Of a stretch of 64,000 nt of DNA, positions 1 through 8,864 are shown piece by piece; the first letter of the stretch is position 1, and each line of letters starts with the position of its first letter. Source of the stretch: Mycetocola_A sp015752285 (GTDB taxonomy: Bacteria > Actinomycetota > Actinomycetes > Actinomycetales > Microbacteriaceae); NCBI RefSeq assembly GCF_015752285.1, contig NZ_JADOUY010000004.1, positions 372,001 through 436,000 of the forward strand, written 5' to 3'. The notes beneath the pieces are model-generated. The model saw only the letters and a list, made by a program, of their open reading frames with translations. It ran no database searches and was not told where the DNA came from. Made by a program: the position numbers and the translations under genes.

Positions 1-467
1 CCGTCGCCCGGCGGGCCGGAGCCGGCGAGATCATCGCGACGGACGTCCATGACTTTCCCCGCGACAACGCCACTCGACTGGGTGCAGACCGCACACTCGA
101 CGCCGGAGACGCTGACGCGATCGCCGCGGTCCAGGCCGACGTCGTCATCGAATCCTCCGGCAGCGCCCGCGGCCTCGCGTCAGGCATCCGTGGAGCCGCC
201 CGGGGAGGTCGCGTCGTGATGGTCGGATTGCTTCCGGCGGGCGAGCAGCCGGCCTTGCTCTCGCTGGCCATCACCCGCGAACTCGAACTCGTCGGCTCGT
301 TCCGCTTCAACGATGAGATCGACGAGGTGCTTGACGCGCTCGCCGACGGGTCGCTGGTGACCGGGCCCGTCGTCACCCACGAATACGACGTCGCCGATGC
401 GTTGACGGCGTTCGACATGGCCAGGAACGCGGCCGTATCCGGGAAGGTCCTGCTGCGCTTCAGCTGA
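1..467 (+). CDS. Zinc-type (MDR) alcohol/polyol dehydrogenase, C-terminal part; cut by window start
   Basis: The reading frame is open from position 3 and ends at TGA 465-467, giving about 154 residues of the C-terminal half of a medium-chain dehydrogenase. Visible are the end of the NAD-binding Rossmann fold (a GAGEIIATDV-like strand and turn, then ADVVIESSG and GGRVVMVG) and the C-terminal segment ending in AAVSGKVLLRFS. The style resembles L-idonate 5-dehydrogenase or sorbitol dehydrogenase, oxidising a sugar alcohol or acid with NAD(P)+. Catalytic zinc ligands would lie upstream of the window. Its last 8 bases overlap the end of the convergent FadR-type regulator, which may control a linked sugar-acid pathway. 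Family is clear; substrate is inferred. Confidence 0.85.
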   Translation, partial: VARRAGAGEIIATDVHDFPRDNATRLGADRTLDAGDADAIAAVQADVVIESSGSARGLASGIRGAARGGRVVMVGLLPAGEQPALLSLAITRELELVGSFRFNDEIDEVLDALADGSLVTGPVVTHEYDVADALTAFDMARNAAVSGKVLLRFS

Positions 468-1194
468 TCGCGGGGGAGCGGCCGGGGTAGACCCGGTCTT
501 CATCGGCCCAGACACCCTCGACCTCGGCGATGGTGCGGCGCATGATGTCATCCATGGCCTGGCGGGCTGCTGCCGGCCTGCGTCCCTGGATGGCGTCAGC
601 GACGTCCACATGCAGCTGAAGTGCCTCCTCGTGCGGGTGCGACGGCATGAGACCTGATCGGGTGCGACCGGTCAGGATCTCGCCGATCATGCCGTCAAGT
701 TGTGCGAACAGTTCGTTCCCTGATGCGGCGAGGACGAGGGAGTGAAAGCGGATGTCGAGGGCGAGGAACGAATCCAGGTCGCCGGAGCGGCCGATCGTAC
801 GCAGCTGGGCCGCGACAGACAGGAGCTCGGCCGAGAGATCGTCTGGAGCATGGGTCGCCGCCAGCTCTGCCGCAGCCGGTTCGACCGCAGACCGCAGTTC
901 GGTGAGCGAACGGAACTGGGTGCCCTTGCCGTCCGACGCAAGTCGCCACCGGATGATCGACGGATCGAGGAGATTCCAGCGGGTCAGGGGAAGCACCCGG
1001 ACGCCGACGCGCTTCACGCTCTCGACGAGTCCGAGGGACTGGAGGACCCGGACAGCCTCCCGGACGACCGACCGCGAGACATCGAGTTCGGTCTCGATCT
1101 TCTCGGCGTGCATCGTGTGGCCCGCAGCGAGTTCGCCGGAAACAATGCGTCTGCCCAGGCTGTCGATGACCAGGCTGTGCAGGCGGGAACTCAT
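460..1194 (-). CDS. FadR-subfamily GntR transcriptional regulator (FCD domain)
   Basis: This 244-aa protein has an N-terminal winged helix-turn-helix (about residues 5-68, with DVSRSVVREAVRVLQSLGLVES typical of GntR) and a C-terminal FCD ligand-binding domain. D147, H151 and H195 are candidate metal/ligand residues of the FCD pocket. Such proteins usually repress sugar-acid or organic-acid catabolic genes and release DNA when the acid binds. It is convergent with the dehydrogenase ending at 467 and overlaps it by 8 bases. The ATG at 1194 lies 6 nt after TATTGT, a likely -10 box, so the mRNA may be leaderless. The effector cannot be read from sequence. Confidence 0.9.
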   Translation of the reverse strand: MSSRLHSLVIDSLGRRIVSGELAAGHTMHAEKIETELDVSRSVVREAVRVLQSLGLVESVKRVGVRVLPLTRWNLLDPSIIRWRLASDGKGTQFRSLTELRSAVEPAAAELAATHAPDDLSAELLSVAAQLRTIGRSGDLDSFLALDIRFHSLVLAASGNELFAQLDGMIGEILTGRTRSGLMPSHPHEEALQLHVDVADAIQGRRPAAARQAMDDIMRRTIAEVEGVWADEDRVYPGRSPAIS

Positions 1195-1200
1195 TGCTCA

Positions 1201-1206
1201 ACAATA
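1201..1206 (-). promoter_or_regulatory. Candidate -10 box TATTGT of the FadR-type gene
   Basis: TATTGT on the minus strand is followed by 6 nt and the ATG at 1194. That places the predicted transcription start at or next to the start codon, the leaderless arrangement seen repeatedly in this window. Confidence 0.5.
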
Positions 1207-1271
1207 GCCAGCCGATGGCGCCGTGCGGGGTCCCGACAGGCCGGAGTCCCGCTGCAGCGTCAGACGTACGG

Positions 1272-1277
1272 TAGACT
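1272..1277 (+). promoter_or_regulatory. Candidate -10 box TAGACT upstream of rplY
   Basis: TAGACT matches the actinobacterial TAnnnT pattern seen before many genes here. The next gene downstream is rplY at 1509. No good -35 hexamer is visible. Confidence 0.4.
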
Positions 1278-1508
1278 GGGCGACTGAACTTCGGCGAGGG
1301 ATGCTGCACGTGCGTCGTGCAGTGCGGCATCCGTTATCGACGCGGTGGGCGAGGCATCCGGGATTTTCTTCCTGAACACGGCTTTTCCTCACGCTGACAT
1401 GCGTTCGAGTTGACATGGAGTCCGGTTCGCCCCGGGCTCCTCCCCGACCATCCGGAGCGCGCTCCGGTTCACGCGATACTGAGCCCCAGGCTCACCCAAG
1501 GAGACACC

Positions 1509-2111
1509 ATGGCTGACGACAACAAAGTAGTCGCAGAAACCCGCACCTCGTTCGGCAAGGGCGCTGCCCGCAAGCTGCGCGCCGCTGGCAAGATCCCGGC
1601 CGTCATGTACGGTCGTGGCACCGAGCCGAAGCACGTCGCCCTTCCGGCGCACCAGATCGGCCTCATCATCCGTAAGTCGAACGCGGTGCTCGAGCTCGAC
1701 ATCGACGGCGTCGAAAGCCTCGCGCTCGTCAAGGACGTTCAGAAGGACCCTGTGCTCCGCATCATCGAGCACCTCGACCTCATCGTCGTCATCAAGGGTG
1801 AGAAGGTCACCGTCGACATCCCCGTGCACCTCGAGGGCGAGTCCTCTCCTGGCACGGTGCACTACGTCGACGCCACGACGCTGTCGATCGAGGCGGAAGC
1901 CACCCACATCCCCGAGTACGTCGTCGTGTCGATCGAGGGTCTCGAAGCCGGCGCCCAGGTTCTCGCGAAGGACGTCGCACTGCCCACCGGCTCCACCCTG
2001 CTCAGCGACCCCGACCTGCTGGTCGTCGCTGTGTCTGAGCCGGACGAGACCGAAGAAGAAGCCGAAGCAGCTGCAGAGGCCGAATCCGAAGAAGCACCGG
2101 CCGCCGAGTAA
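1509..2111 (+). CDS. rplY: 50S ribosomal protein L25 / general stress protein Ctc
   Basis: This 200-aa protein has the N-terminal L25 5S-rRNA-binding domain (about 1-95, with TRTSFGKGAARKLRAAGKIPAVMYG) and the C-terminal TL5/Ctc domain (about 100-180). It ends in an Ala/Glu-rich acidic tail. It binds 5S rRNA in the central protuberance of the large subunit. The ATG at 1509 is supported by AAGGAGA at 1498-1504. The rplY-pth-mfd order is common in actinobacteria, but the prs gene often found upstream is absent here and is replaced by the regulator/dehydrogenase pair. Confidence 0.96.
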   Translation: MADDNKVVAETRTSFGKGAARKLRAAGKIPAVMYGRGTEPKHVALPAHQIGLIIRKSNAVLELDIDGVESLALVKDVQKDPVLRIIEHLDLIVVIKGEKVTVDIPVHLEGESSPGTVHYVDATTLSIEAEATHIPEYVVVSIEGLEAGAQVLAKDVALPTGSTLLSDPDLLVVAVSEPDETEEEAEAAAEAESEEAPAAE

Positions 2112-2130
2112 CATCCGGTCGAACGTCTCC

Positions 2131-2186
2131 GAGCCTGCCCGGTTCGCAACCACCCGAGAACATCGTGGTTGCGAACCGGCGGGCTC
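2131..2186 (+). terminator. Long hairpin between rplY and pth
   Basis: The left arm (2131-2153) pairs with the right arm (2165-2186) over about 22 positions with one mismatch and one bulge, around an 11-nt loop. It ends only 8 nt before the AAGGAG of pth and has no T-tract. It may be a partial terminator, an RNase processing site or an mRNA stabiliser. Confidence 0.6.
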
Positions 2187-2205
2187 GTCGGCTTAAGGAG
2201 AACTC

Positions 2206-2820
2206 ATGTGGTGGAGCAGGAAGAAGGAGCCGGACGTGGCAGAGAACACCTGGCTCGTGGTCGGCCTCGGCAACCCCGGCCCCGCCTACGCGCGCAACAG
2301 GCACAACGTCGGCCAGATGGTGGTCGATGAACTTGCGGCACGGACGGGTTCGGGTTTCCGGAAGCACAAGACCCCAGCACTCGTCGCCGAGGGGTTCGTC
2401 TCCGCCGGCGGTCCGAAGTTCGTGCTCGCCAAGCTCAACAGTTATATGAACGTCTCCGGGGGCCCCGTCGCCGCCCTGCTCCGGTTCTACTCGCTCGACC
2501 CGTCCAGGCTCATCGTCGTCCACGATGAACTCGACCTGCCGTTCGACACCGTCAGGCTCAAGCAGGGTGGGGGACACGGGGGTCACAACGGGCTCCGCGA
2601 CATCGCCAAGGCGGCCGACAGCCCGGAGTTCCTGCGGGTCCGCGTCGGTATCGGGCGCCCGCCCGGTCGCCAGGACGCCGCAGACTTCGTTCTCAGGGAT
2701 TTTGCCGGCGCCGAGCGCGAGCTGCTCCCCAACCTCGTCTCGGATGCCGCCGACGCCGTCGAACTCATCGCGACGAGCGGCCTGCAGGCCGCCCAACTGA
2801 AAATCCATTCGCCGTCCTGA
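2206..2820 (+). CDS. pth: Peptidyl-tRNA hydrolase
   Basis: This 204-aa enzyme releases peptides from peptidyl-tRNAs that drop off the ribosome. Visible motifs are GLGNPG (20-25), catalytic H33 in NRHNVG, substrate-binding KLNSYMNVSG (76-85), HDELD (106-110) and GGGHGGHNGLRD (121-132). Length is normal for the family apart from about 14 extra N-terminal residues. The chosen ATG 2206 has AAGGAG at 2195-2200; GTG codon 11 is an alternative closer to the usual N-terminus. It sits between rplY and mfd. Confidence 0.97.
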   Translation: MWWSRKKEPDVAENTWLVVGLGNPGPAYARNRHNVGQMVVDELAARTGSGFRKHKTPALVAEGFVSAGGPKFVLAKLNSYMNVSGGPVAALLRFYSLDPSRLIVVHDELDLPFDTVRLKQGGGHGGHNGLRDIAKAADSPEFLRVRVGIGRPPGRQDAADFVLRDFAGAERELLPNLVSDAADAVELIATSGLQAAQLKIHSPS

Positions 2821-2864
2821 GCGCCAGCACCGGCCCGGCCGGCAAGCGTGTCACTGGTGCCGCG

Positions 2865-2870
2865 TAGACT
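2865..2870 (+). promoter_or_regulatory. -10 box TAGACT directly before mfd
   Basis: TAGACT is followed by 6 nt and the GTG start of mfd at 2877, with no room for a Shine-Dalgarno sequence. This implies a leaderless mfd transcript. Confidence 0.65.
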
Positions 2871-2876
2871 GTTGCG

Positions 2877-5800
2877 GTGATCCTTCAGGGCTTAATCGCA
2901 GCGCTTTCGCGCGCCTCCACATTCGACAACGCCCTCGGCTACGCCGGCCGCGACGCCGATTTCTCCGTCACAGACGGCCTCAGGGCCCCCCTTCTCGCCG
3001 GGCTCATCGACGCCCGCCGGGCTTCCGGGCTCCCGCCTGCCCTCTTCGTTGTCACACCGACCGGTCGAGACTCCGAATCGTTGCGCGCCGCACTCGAGAG
3101 CGTCGTTCCGGACGCTCGTATCGTCGACTTTCCGGCCTGGGAGACGCTTCCACACGAACGGTTGAGCCCGAGCGCCGAGATCGTCGGCAAACGTCTCGCC
3201 GCTCTGCGTGAAATGACCGGTTGGAACCGGCAGAGCCCGCTCATCGTGGTCGCGTCCGTGCGTGCCGCCCTGCAGCCGCTCGCAGACAACCTCACCGAGG
3301 TCGAGCCCGTCCCGCTGGTGGCAGGAGCCCGAGGGCACGACCTCGCCCGGCTGGCCGGTCAACTCGTCGAACTCGCGTATGTTCGGGTCGACATGGTGTC
3401 CCGCCGCGGGGAGTTCGCGGTACGCGGTGGCATCCTCGACGTGTTCCCTCCGGTGGCTGAGCATCCGTACCGAGTCGAGTTCTTCGGAGACGAACTCGAA
3501 CAGATCAGGGCGTTCTCGGTCGCAGACCAGCGTTCCCTCCCGGAACCCGTTGACCGGATCGGGCTCCCACCTGCCCGCGAACTCCTTCTCAATGCGGCGG
3601 TGCGCCAGCGGGCGGCCGAGATGCAGCACGAGTTCCCCAGCATGACGGCGTTGCTCGAGAAGATCGCCAATGGCATCCCGGTCGAGGGCATGGAATCCCT
3701 CGCCCCAGCCCTGCTCGACCGGCTCGTGCCCGTCAGCCACTACTTTCCGGCCGGAGCGGCTGTCGCGGTTATCTCGCCCGAACGCGTCGCCACCCGAGCA
3801 ATCAGTCTCTCCGAAACGAACCGCGAGTTTCTCGCCGCGGCGTGGAGCGCGGCGACCGCCGGGGCGCAGGCACCCATCGACCTCGCGAGCGGGGAGTTCA
3901 TCAGTCTCGGCGATCTCCGTGACGCCACACGGTTCAGTGCGCCGGGTGCGCCCGCTCCCGACCACCCCTGGTGGACGCTCAGCACGTTTCAGCAGGGACC
4001 GGACGATGTGCTCCCCGAGGAGCGCGAGATGGACGAGCTGCTCACGGTCAGGGTCGCGGCCGAACCTGTGCCGAGTTTCTCCGGGAACGTCGACGGTGCA
4101 ATCGACCATGTCGCGTCGCGGCTGCGCGACGGCTGGACCGTTGCCATCGCCGCCAGGGGAGCCGGCCTCGTCGAACGCGCCAGAGACGTTCTGGCCGAGC
4201 GTGAGGTCCCCGCGCGTCTCGTCGCTGAATTCCCGTCGGACCCTGAGCCGGGGATCGCCTACCTGTTGCAGGCGACGGCGGAGAGCGGATTCGAACTGGT
4301 TGAGGCCAAACTGGCGCTGATCAGCGAAAACGAGTTCTACGGACGCACTGTCGGCTACGACTCGCGCCAGGTGAAGAAGCTGGCTTCGAAACGCAAGAAC
4401 GTCGTCGACCCGCTGCAGCTCAAGACCGGGGACTACGTCGTGCACCAGACCCACGGCATCGGCCGATTCGTCGAACTGAGCCAGCGCGAGGTCTCCAGCG
4501 GTGGACGCAACCCGACAAAGACCCGGCGCGAATACCTCACCCTCGAATACGCGCCGTCCAAACGGGGTTACCCGGGCGACAAGCTGCTCGTGCCGACCGA
4601 CCAGCTCGACCTGCTCAGCCGATACGTCGGCGGAGAGGCGCCTGCACTGTCGAAGATGGGCGGAAGCGACTGGTCACAGGCGAAGAGCCGGGCCCGCAAG
4701 GCCGTGCGCGACATCGCCGTCGAACTCGTGAAGCTGTATTCGGCACGGATGGCATCGAAAGGGTTTGCGTTCAGCCGGGACACTCCGTGGCAGCGTGAGC
4801 TGGAGGAGGCTTTCCCGTTCGCGGAGACGCCCGATCAGCTCACCACCATCGACGAGGTGAAGGCCGACATGGAACGGCCCATCCCGATGGACCGGCTGCT
4901 CTCGGGTGACGTCGGGTTCGGCAAGACCGAGGTGGCCATCCGCGCCGCGTTCAAGGCGGTGCAGGACGGTAAACAGGTGGCCATGCTCGTGCCGACGACG
5001 CTTCTGGTGAAACAGCACTTCGAGACCTTCTCCGAACGATTCGCCGGGTTCCCCGTGCACCTCCGTGCGCTCAGCCGGTTCCAGACCGCCAAGGAAGCAA
5101 AGGAGACCCGCGACGGACTCGAGCGCGGAACCATCGACGTCGTCATCGGCACCCATCGTCTGCTGAGCGACGGCATGAAATTCAAGGACCTGGGACTCGT
5201 CATCATTGATGAGGAGCAGCGCTTCGGCGTCGAGCACAAAGACGCTCTCAAGAAGCTCAAGACCAACGTCGACATTCTTGCGATGAGCGCGACGCCGATC
5301 CCGCGCACCCTCGAGATGGCGGTGACCGGCATCCGTGAGATGTCGACGCTGGCAACGCCGCCGGAGGAACGGCATCCGATCCTCAGCTTCGTCGGACCGT
5401 ACAGCGAGAAACAGGTCGGTGCGGCGATCCGCCGTGAGCTGCTGCGCGAAGGACAGATCTTCTTCGTACACAACCGCGTATCCAGCATCAACAGGATCGC
5501 GGCCCAACTGGCCGAGATCGTCCCGGAGGCACGTATCGCTGTCGCACACGGCCAGCTCTCCGAGAACGTCCTCGAACGCGTCGTCGTCGACTTCTGGGAA
5601 CGCAAGTTCGACGTTCTCGTCTGCACGACCATCATCGAGACCGGCCTCGACATCCAGAACGCCAACACGATCATCATCGACCGGGCAGACAAATACGGTC
5701 TGAGCCAGCTGCACCAGTTGCGCGGGCGGGTCGGCCGCGGTCGTGAACGGGCGTACGCATACTTCCTCTACGACGAGAACAAGCCGCTCTCCGAGACCGC

Positions 5801-6491
5801 CCACGACCGGTTGTCGACGATCGCCGCCAACAACGAGCTGGGCAGCGGAATGCAGGTCGCGCTCAAGGATCTCGAGATCCGTGGTGCAGGCAACCTGCTC
5901 GGCGGCGAGCAGGCCGGCCATATCGCCGGGGTGGGTTTCGACCTGTACCTGCGCATGATCGGAGAAGCGGTCTCCGACTTCCGTGGCGACGTCGCCGAGG
6001 GGCAGACCGAACTGCGGCTCGAGCTGCCCGTCGATGCCCACATCCCCGAGGACTACGTCGACAGCGAGCGGCTCAGGCTCGAGGCCTACCAGAAGCTGTC
6101 GGCGGCATCCGGCCCGGCTGCCGCCGACGACCAGATCGGCCTCGTCATCGAGGAACTCGCCGACCGCTACGGTGAGCCTCCTGCGCAGGTGCAGAACCTC
6201 ATCGCCGTGTCGCAGCTGCGACAACGAGCACAGCGCGTCGGGCTGAGCGAACTCGTGGCGATGGGCAGCAACCTCCGTGCGGCGCCGGCCAACCTGCCCG
6301 ACTCGCTGCAGGCCCGGCTGCGCCGGATGTACCCTGGCGGCAAATACCTCGCCCAGGCCAACGCGCTGATCGTGCCGATGCCAGACAAACACGGCGAAAA
6401 ACTCGACGACGCCGAGCTGATCGCCTGGGTCGGGCAGTTCCTCGATGCGCTCTTCCCGCTCCCGCCGAAGGAGGCGACCGCCGCGTCGTAG
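2877..6491 (+). CDS. mfd: Transcription-repair coupling factor Mfd
   Basis: This 1204-aa ATP-dependent translocase removes RNA polymerase stalled at DNA lesions and recruits UvrA. In order it shows an N-terminal UvrB-like region, the CarD-like RNAP-interaction domain (from about residue 517, GDYVVHQTHGIGRF), the RecG-like helicase core with Walker A GDVGFGKTE (about 674-682) and the DEEQ box (about 778), motif VI-type QLRGRVGRG, and a C-terminal TRCF domain. Length is typical. The start is GTG 2877, 6 nt after TAGACT. No ATG-based alternative with a Shine-Dalgarno sequence was seen. Confidence 0.98.
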   Translation: MILQGLIAALSRASTFDNALGYAGRDADFSVTDGLRAPLLAGLIDARRASGLPPALFVVTPTGRDSESLRAALESVVPDARIVDFPAWETLPHERLSPSAEIVGKRLAALREMTGWNRQSPLIVVASVRAALQPLADNLTEVEPVPLVAGARGHDLARLAGQLVELAYVRVDMVSRRGEFAVRGGILDVFPPVAEHPYRVEFFGDELEQIRAFSVADQRSLPEPVDRIGLPPARELLLNAAVRQRAAEMQHEFPSMTALLEKIANGIPVEGMESLAPALLDRLVPVSHYFPAGAAVAVISPERVATRAISLSETNREFLAAAWSAATAGAQAPIDLASGEFISLGDLRDATRFSAPGAPAPDHPWWTLSTFQQGPDDVLPEEREMDELLTVRVAAEPVPSFSGNVDGAIDHVASRLRDGWTVAIAARGAGLVERARDVLAEREVPARLVAEFPSDPEPGIAYLLQATAESGFELVEAKLALISENEFYGRTVGYDSRQVKKLASKRKNVVDPLQLKTGDYVVHQTHGIGRFVELSQREVSSGGRNPTKTRREYLTLEYAPSKRGYPGDKLLVPTDQLDLLSRYVGGEAPALSKMGGSDWSQAKSRARKAVRDIAVELVKLYSARMASKGFAFSRDTPWQRELEEAFPFAETPDQLTTIDEVKADMERPIPMDRLLSGDVGFGKTEVAIRAAFKAVQDGKQVAMLVPTTLLVKQHFETFSERFAGFPVHLRALSRFQTAKEAKETRDGLERGTIDVVIGTHRLLSDGMKFKDLGLVIIDEEQRFGVEHKDALKKLKTNVDILAMSATPIPRTLEMAVTGIREMSTLATPPEERHPILSFVGPYSEKQVGAAIRRELLREGQIFFVHNRVSSINRIAAQLAEIVPEARIAVAHGQLSENVLERVVVDFWERKFDVLVCTTIIETGLDIQNANTIIIDRADKYGLSQLHQLRGRVGRGRERAYAYFLYDENKPLSETAHDRLSTIAANNELGSGMQVALKDLEIRGAGNLLGGEQAGHIAGVGFDLYLRMIGEAVSDFRGDVAEGQTELRLELPVDAHIPEDYVDSERLRLEAYQKLSAASGPAAADDQIGLVIEELADRYGEPPAQVQNLIAVSQLRQRAQRVGLSELVAMGSNLRAAPANLPDSLQARLRRMYPGGKYLAQANALIVPMPDKHGEKLDDAELIAWVGQFLDALFPLPPKEATAAS

Positions 6492-6561
6492 CTGTTCAGC
6501 GACCGTCGAGTTCCTGGCATCGATTAGGGTGGGGATCCACAGCATCCGATGGAGGTTTCCC

Positions 6562-7440
6562 GTGGCATTCACCGTCGCACACGCCCGCGTCCTGGTGACG
6601 GGAGGCGCGTCGGGGATGGGACGGATCTACGCCGAGCGCGCGGTCCGTGAACAGGCCGAATCGGTCACACTGTGGGACATCGATGCCCTGGCCCTCGACG
6701 AGACGGCGAGCGCACTCTCCGGCTTCGGCACAGTGATCCACACCCGCGTCGTCGACGTCTCCCTGCTCGACGACGTGGCGGATGCCGCCAGGCACGAACT
6801 CGGCGAGGGTCGTGTGCCGGACGTGCTCATCAACAACGCGGGCATCGTGCGGGGGAACGGCTACTTCTGGACCTCGGACTCCCGGCGTGACACGGAACCG
6901 ACGATGCGGATCAACGCGATCGCACCGATGCATGTCACTCGTGAATTCCTCCCCGCCATGATCGAGGATGCCTTCCGTGAGAAGCGGATCCTCAACGTGG
7001 CGTCGGCGGCCGGCACACTGTCGAATCCGCGGATGAGTGTCTACGCCGCGTCGAAATGGGCAGTGATCGGCTGGAGCGACTCCGTCCGGCTCGAACTCGA
7101 GCGGTCGGGCAACGGACACGTTCGCATCACAACCTTCTGCCCGTCATATGTCGCGACCGGAATGTTCGAGGGCGCCCGAGGACCACTCCTCACTCCGGTT
7201 CTGCACCCCGATGTGGCCATCGACCGGGCGTGGCAGGCCATGCTCGCGGGGAAAGCGTTCAGGATGACCCCGTGGACCGTCACCCTGGCGAGTGTGCTTC
7301 GTGGTGTCCTTCCCCGGCCGCTCTGGGACATCGTTGCCGACCGCGTGTTCCATGTGTATTCGAGCATGGATGACTTCGCCGGCCGCGAGACGGCAGTCGC
7401 CCCCACCGAGCGGACCTCAGACGACGCGAGTCGCGCATGA
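6562..7440 (+). CDS. SDR-family oxidoreductase
   Basis: This 292-aa classical short-chain dehydrogenase/reductase has the cofactor motif TGGASGMG (13-20), LINNAGIV, the catalytic Ser region (NVASAAGTL) and YxxxK (YAASK). It uses NAD(P)(H), and the substrate is not evident. The GTG at 6562 is chosen because GGAGG (6551-6555) lies 6 nt upstream; TAGGGT near 6525 is a possible -10 box. Its TGA overlaps the ATG of the aldehyde dehydrogenase (ATGA at 7437), so the two are translationally coupled and may act in sequence on an alcohol, aldehyde and acid. Confidence 0.92.
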   Translation: MAFTVAHARVLVTGGASGMGRIYAERAVREQAESVTLWDIDALALDETASALSGFGTVIHTRVVDVSLLDDVADAARHELGEGRVPDVLINNAGIVRGNGYFWTSDSRRDTEPTMRINAIAPMHVTREFLPAMIEDAFREKRILNVASAAGTLSNPRMSVYAASKWAVIGWSDSVRLELERSGNGHVRITTFCPSYVATGMFEGARGPLLTPVLHPDVAIDRAWQAMLAGKAFRMTPWTVTLASVLRGVLPRPLWDIVADRVFHVYSSMDDFAGRETAVAPTERTSDDASRA

Positions 7441-8864
7441 CCGACGTGCTCGCCCCCGAGATCCCCGCCCTCCTGGCTGGGTTGCGCGACACCTACCACT
7501 CGGGCCGGACCAAACCCCTGGCCTGGAGACTGCGGCAGTTGCGAGGTCTGCGTCGGATGCTCCTCGACCAGGGCCAGGAACTCGAGAGGGCCCTGGGCCA
7601 GGACCTCGCGAAAAGCCCGATCGAATCGCAGCTCACCGAGATCGGCGTGGTGCTGGGCGAAGCCGACCACGCTCTCCGGCACCTTCGCCGGTGGCTGCGC
7701 CCGAAACGCGTTCCTGTGCCGCTCACGGTAGCTCCGGCGACTGCGCGCGTGATCCGTGAGCCGCTCGGCGTCGTGCTCATCATCTCGCCGTGGAACTACC
7801 CGGTCCAGTTGTCGCTCGTCCCGGTCGTCGGGGCTCTCGCCGCCGGCAACGCCGTCGTGCTCAAACCGAGCGAGTTCGCCCCCGCCACCTCCGAACTCCT
7901 CGCACGGTTGCTGCCCGGCTACCTCGACAGCGACGCGGTCGCGGTCGTCGAGGGCGGGGTCGAGGAGACCACCCGGTTGCTCACGGAGCGTTTCGATCAC
8001 ATCTTCTTCACCGGGAACGGAACAGTCGGCCGGATCGTCGCGCGGGCTGCAGCGGAGCATCTGACCCCGGTGACCCTGGAGCTCGGCGGCAAATCACCGG
8101 TCTACGTCGACGCGGATGCCGACCTCGCCACCACCGCTGACCGGCTCGCGTGGGGCAAATTCATGAACGCGGGCCAGACCTGCGTCGCCCCTGACTATGT
8201 GCTCGCGACTGGGGAAACAGCGAGTCGACTCGTCCCGCTTCTCCGCGCCGCCATCGGCAGGCTGTACGGACCCGACCCGAGCACGAGCACGGACTACGGA
8301 CGCATCGTCAACGACCGGCAATTCACCCGGCTCACCGGTCTCCTCGACGGGTTGAATCCGGAGATCGGTGGAACGGTGGATGCCGGCAGCCGCTACATCG
8401 CCCCGACGGTGATCGACGGCGTGGCCGCCGACGCTCCGATCATGAGCGAGGAGATCTTCGGCCCGCTTCTCCCGATCGTGCACGTGTCAGGCCCGGACGA
8501 GGCCATCACCGTCATCGCCAACCGCGACAAACCGCTCGCGCTCTACCTGTTCACACGCTCCAGCGTGCTCGTTCGCCGCTTCCTCCGCGACACCTCGTCC
8601 GGTGCCGTCGGCGTCGGCATCCCCGCCGCACACCTCTTCGTCCCCGGGCTCCCGTTCGGTGGGGTGGGGGAGAGCGGCGTCGGCCGCTATCACGGGGAGT
8701 TCTCGATCGACACCTTCAGCCACCGCAAGGCCGTGCTCGCCAAACCGATGCGCCCTGACACGGTGAAACTCGCCTACCCACCGTTCTCGGCTCGCCGCGA
8801 GCTATTCGCCCGGCTGTTCATCGCGCGGACCGGATCACGGAGCGGTCAGGCCGATGACCGATAG
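7437..8864 (+). CDS. Aldehyde dehydrogenase family protein
   Basis: This 475-aa NAD(P)-dependent aldehyde dehydrogenase has the catalytic Glu in LELGGKSP (E215) and the nucleophilic Cys in NAGQTCVAP (C249). Their spacing of 34 residues is as expected for the superfamily. It also has the SPWNYP cofactor-entrance motif and the C-terminal LPFGGVGESGVGRYHG loop. The overall type is the class 3 (fatty/aromatic aldehyde) ALDH. It overlaps the SDR gene upstream by 4 bases and mazG downstream by 11 bases. A detoxifying or lipid-aldehyde role is inferred. Confidence 0.95.
   Translation: MTDVLAPEIPALLAGLRDTYHSGRTKPLAWRLRQLRGLRRMLLDQGQELERALGQDLAKSPIESQLTEIGVVLGEADHALRHLRRWLRPKRVPVPLTVAPATARVIREPLGVVLIISPWNYPVQLSLVPVVGALAAGNAVVLKPSEFAPATSELLARLLPGYLDSDAVAVVEGGVEETTRLLTERFDHIFFTGNGTVGRIVARAAAEHLTPVTLELGGKSPVYVDADADLATTADRLAWGKFMNAGQTCVAPDYVLATGETASRLVPLLRAAIGRLYGPDPSTSTDYGRIVNDRQFTRLTGLLDGLNPEIGGTVDAGSRYIAPTVIDGVAADAPIMSEEIFGPLLPIVHVSGPDEAITVIANRDKPLALYLFTRSSVLVRRFLRDTSSGAVGVGIPAAHLFVPGLPFGGVGESGVGRYHGEFSIDTFSHRKAVLAKPMRPDTVKLAYPPFSARRELFARLFIARTGSRSGQADDR

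Larger units (their letters stand above)
1195..1508. other. 313-bp intergenic region / possible long leader of rplY
   Basis: No gene is seen here. On the plus strand there is a likely -10 box TAGACT (1272-1277), then a hairpin (GGATG 1299-1303 with CATCC 1328-1332, and CTGCACG 1304-1310 with CGTGCAG 1316-1322), a TTGACA hexamer (1410-1415) without an obvious -10 partner, and a perfect 16-bp palindrome at 1452-1467. If TAGACT is the promoter, rplY has a 5' leader of roughly 225 nt. Confidence 0.5.

Noticed and set aside
4674..6572. Long open frame on the minus strand opposite mfd
   Set aside because: It mirrors the codon pattern of mfd, is rich in Arg/Asp/Val repeats typical of antisense frames in high-GC DNA, and shows no family motif.
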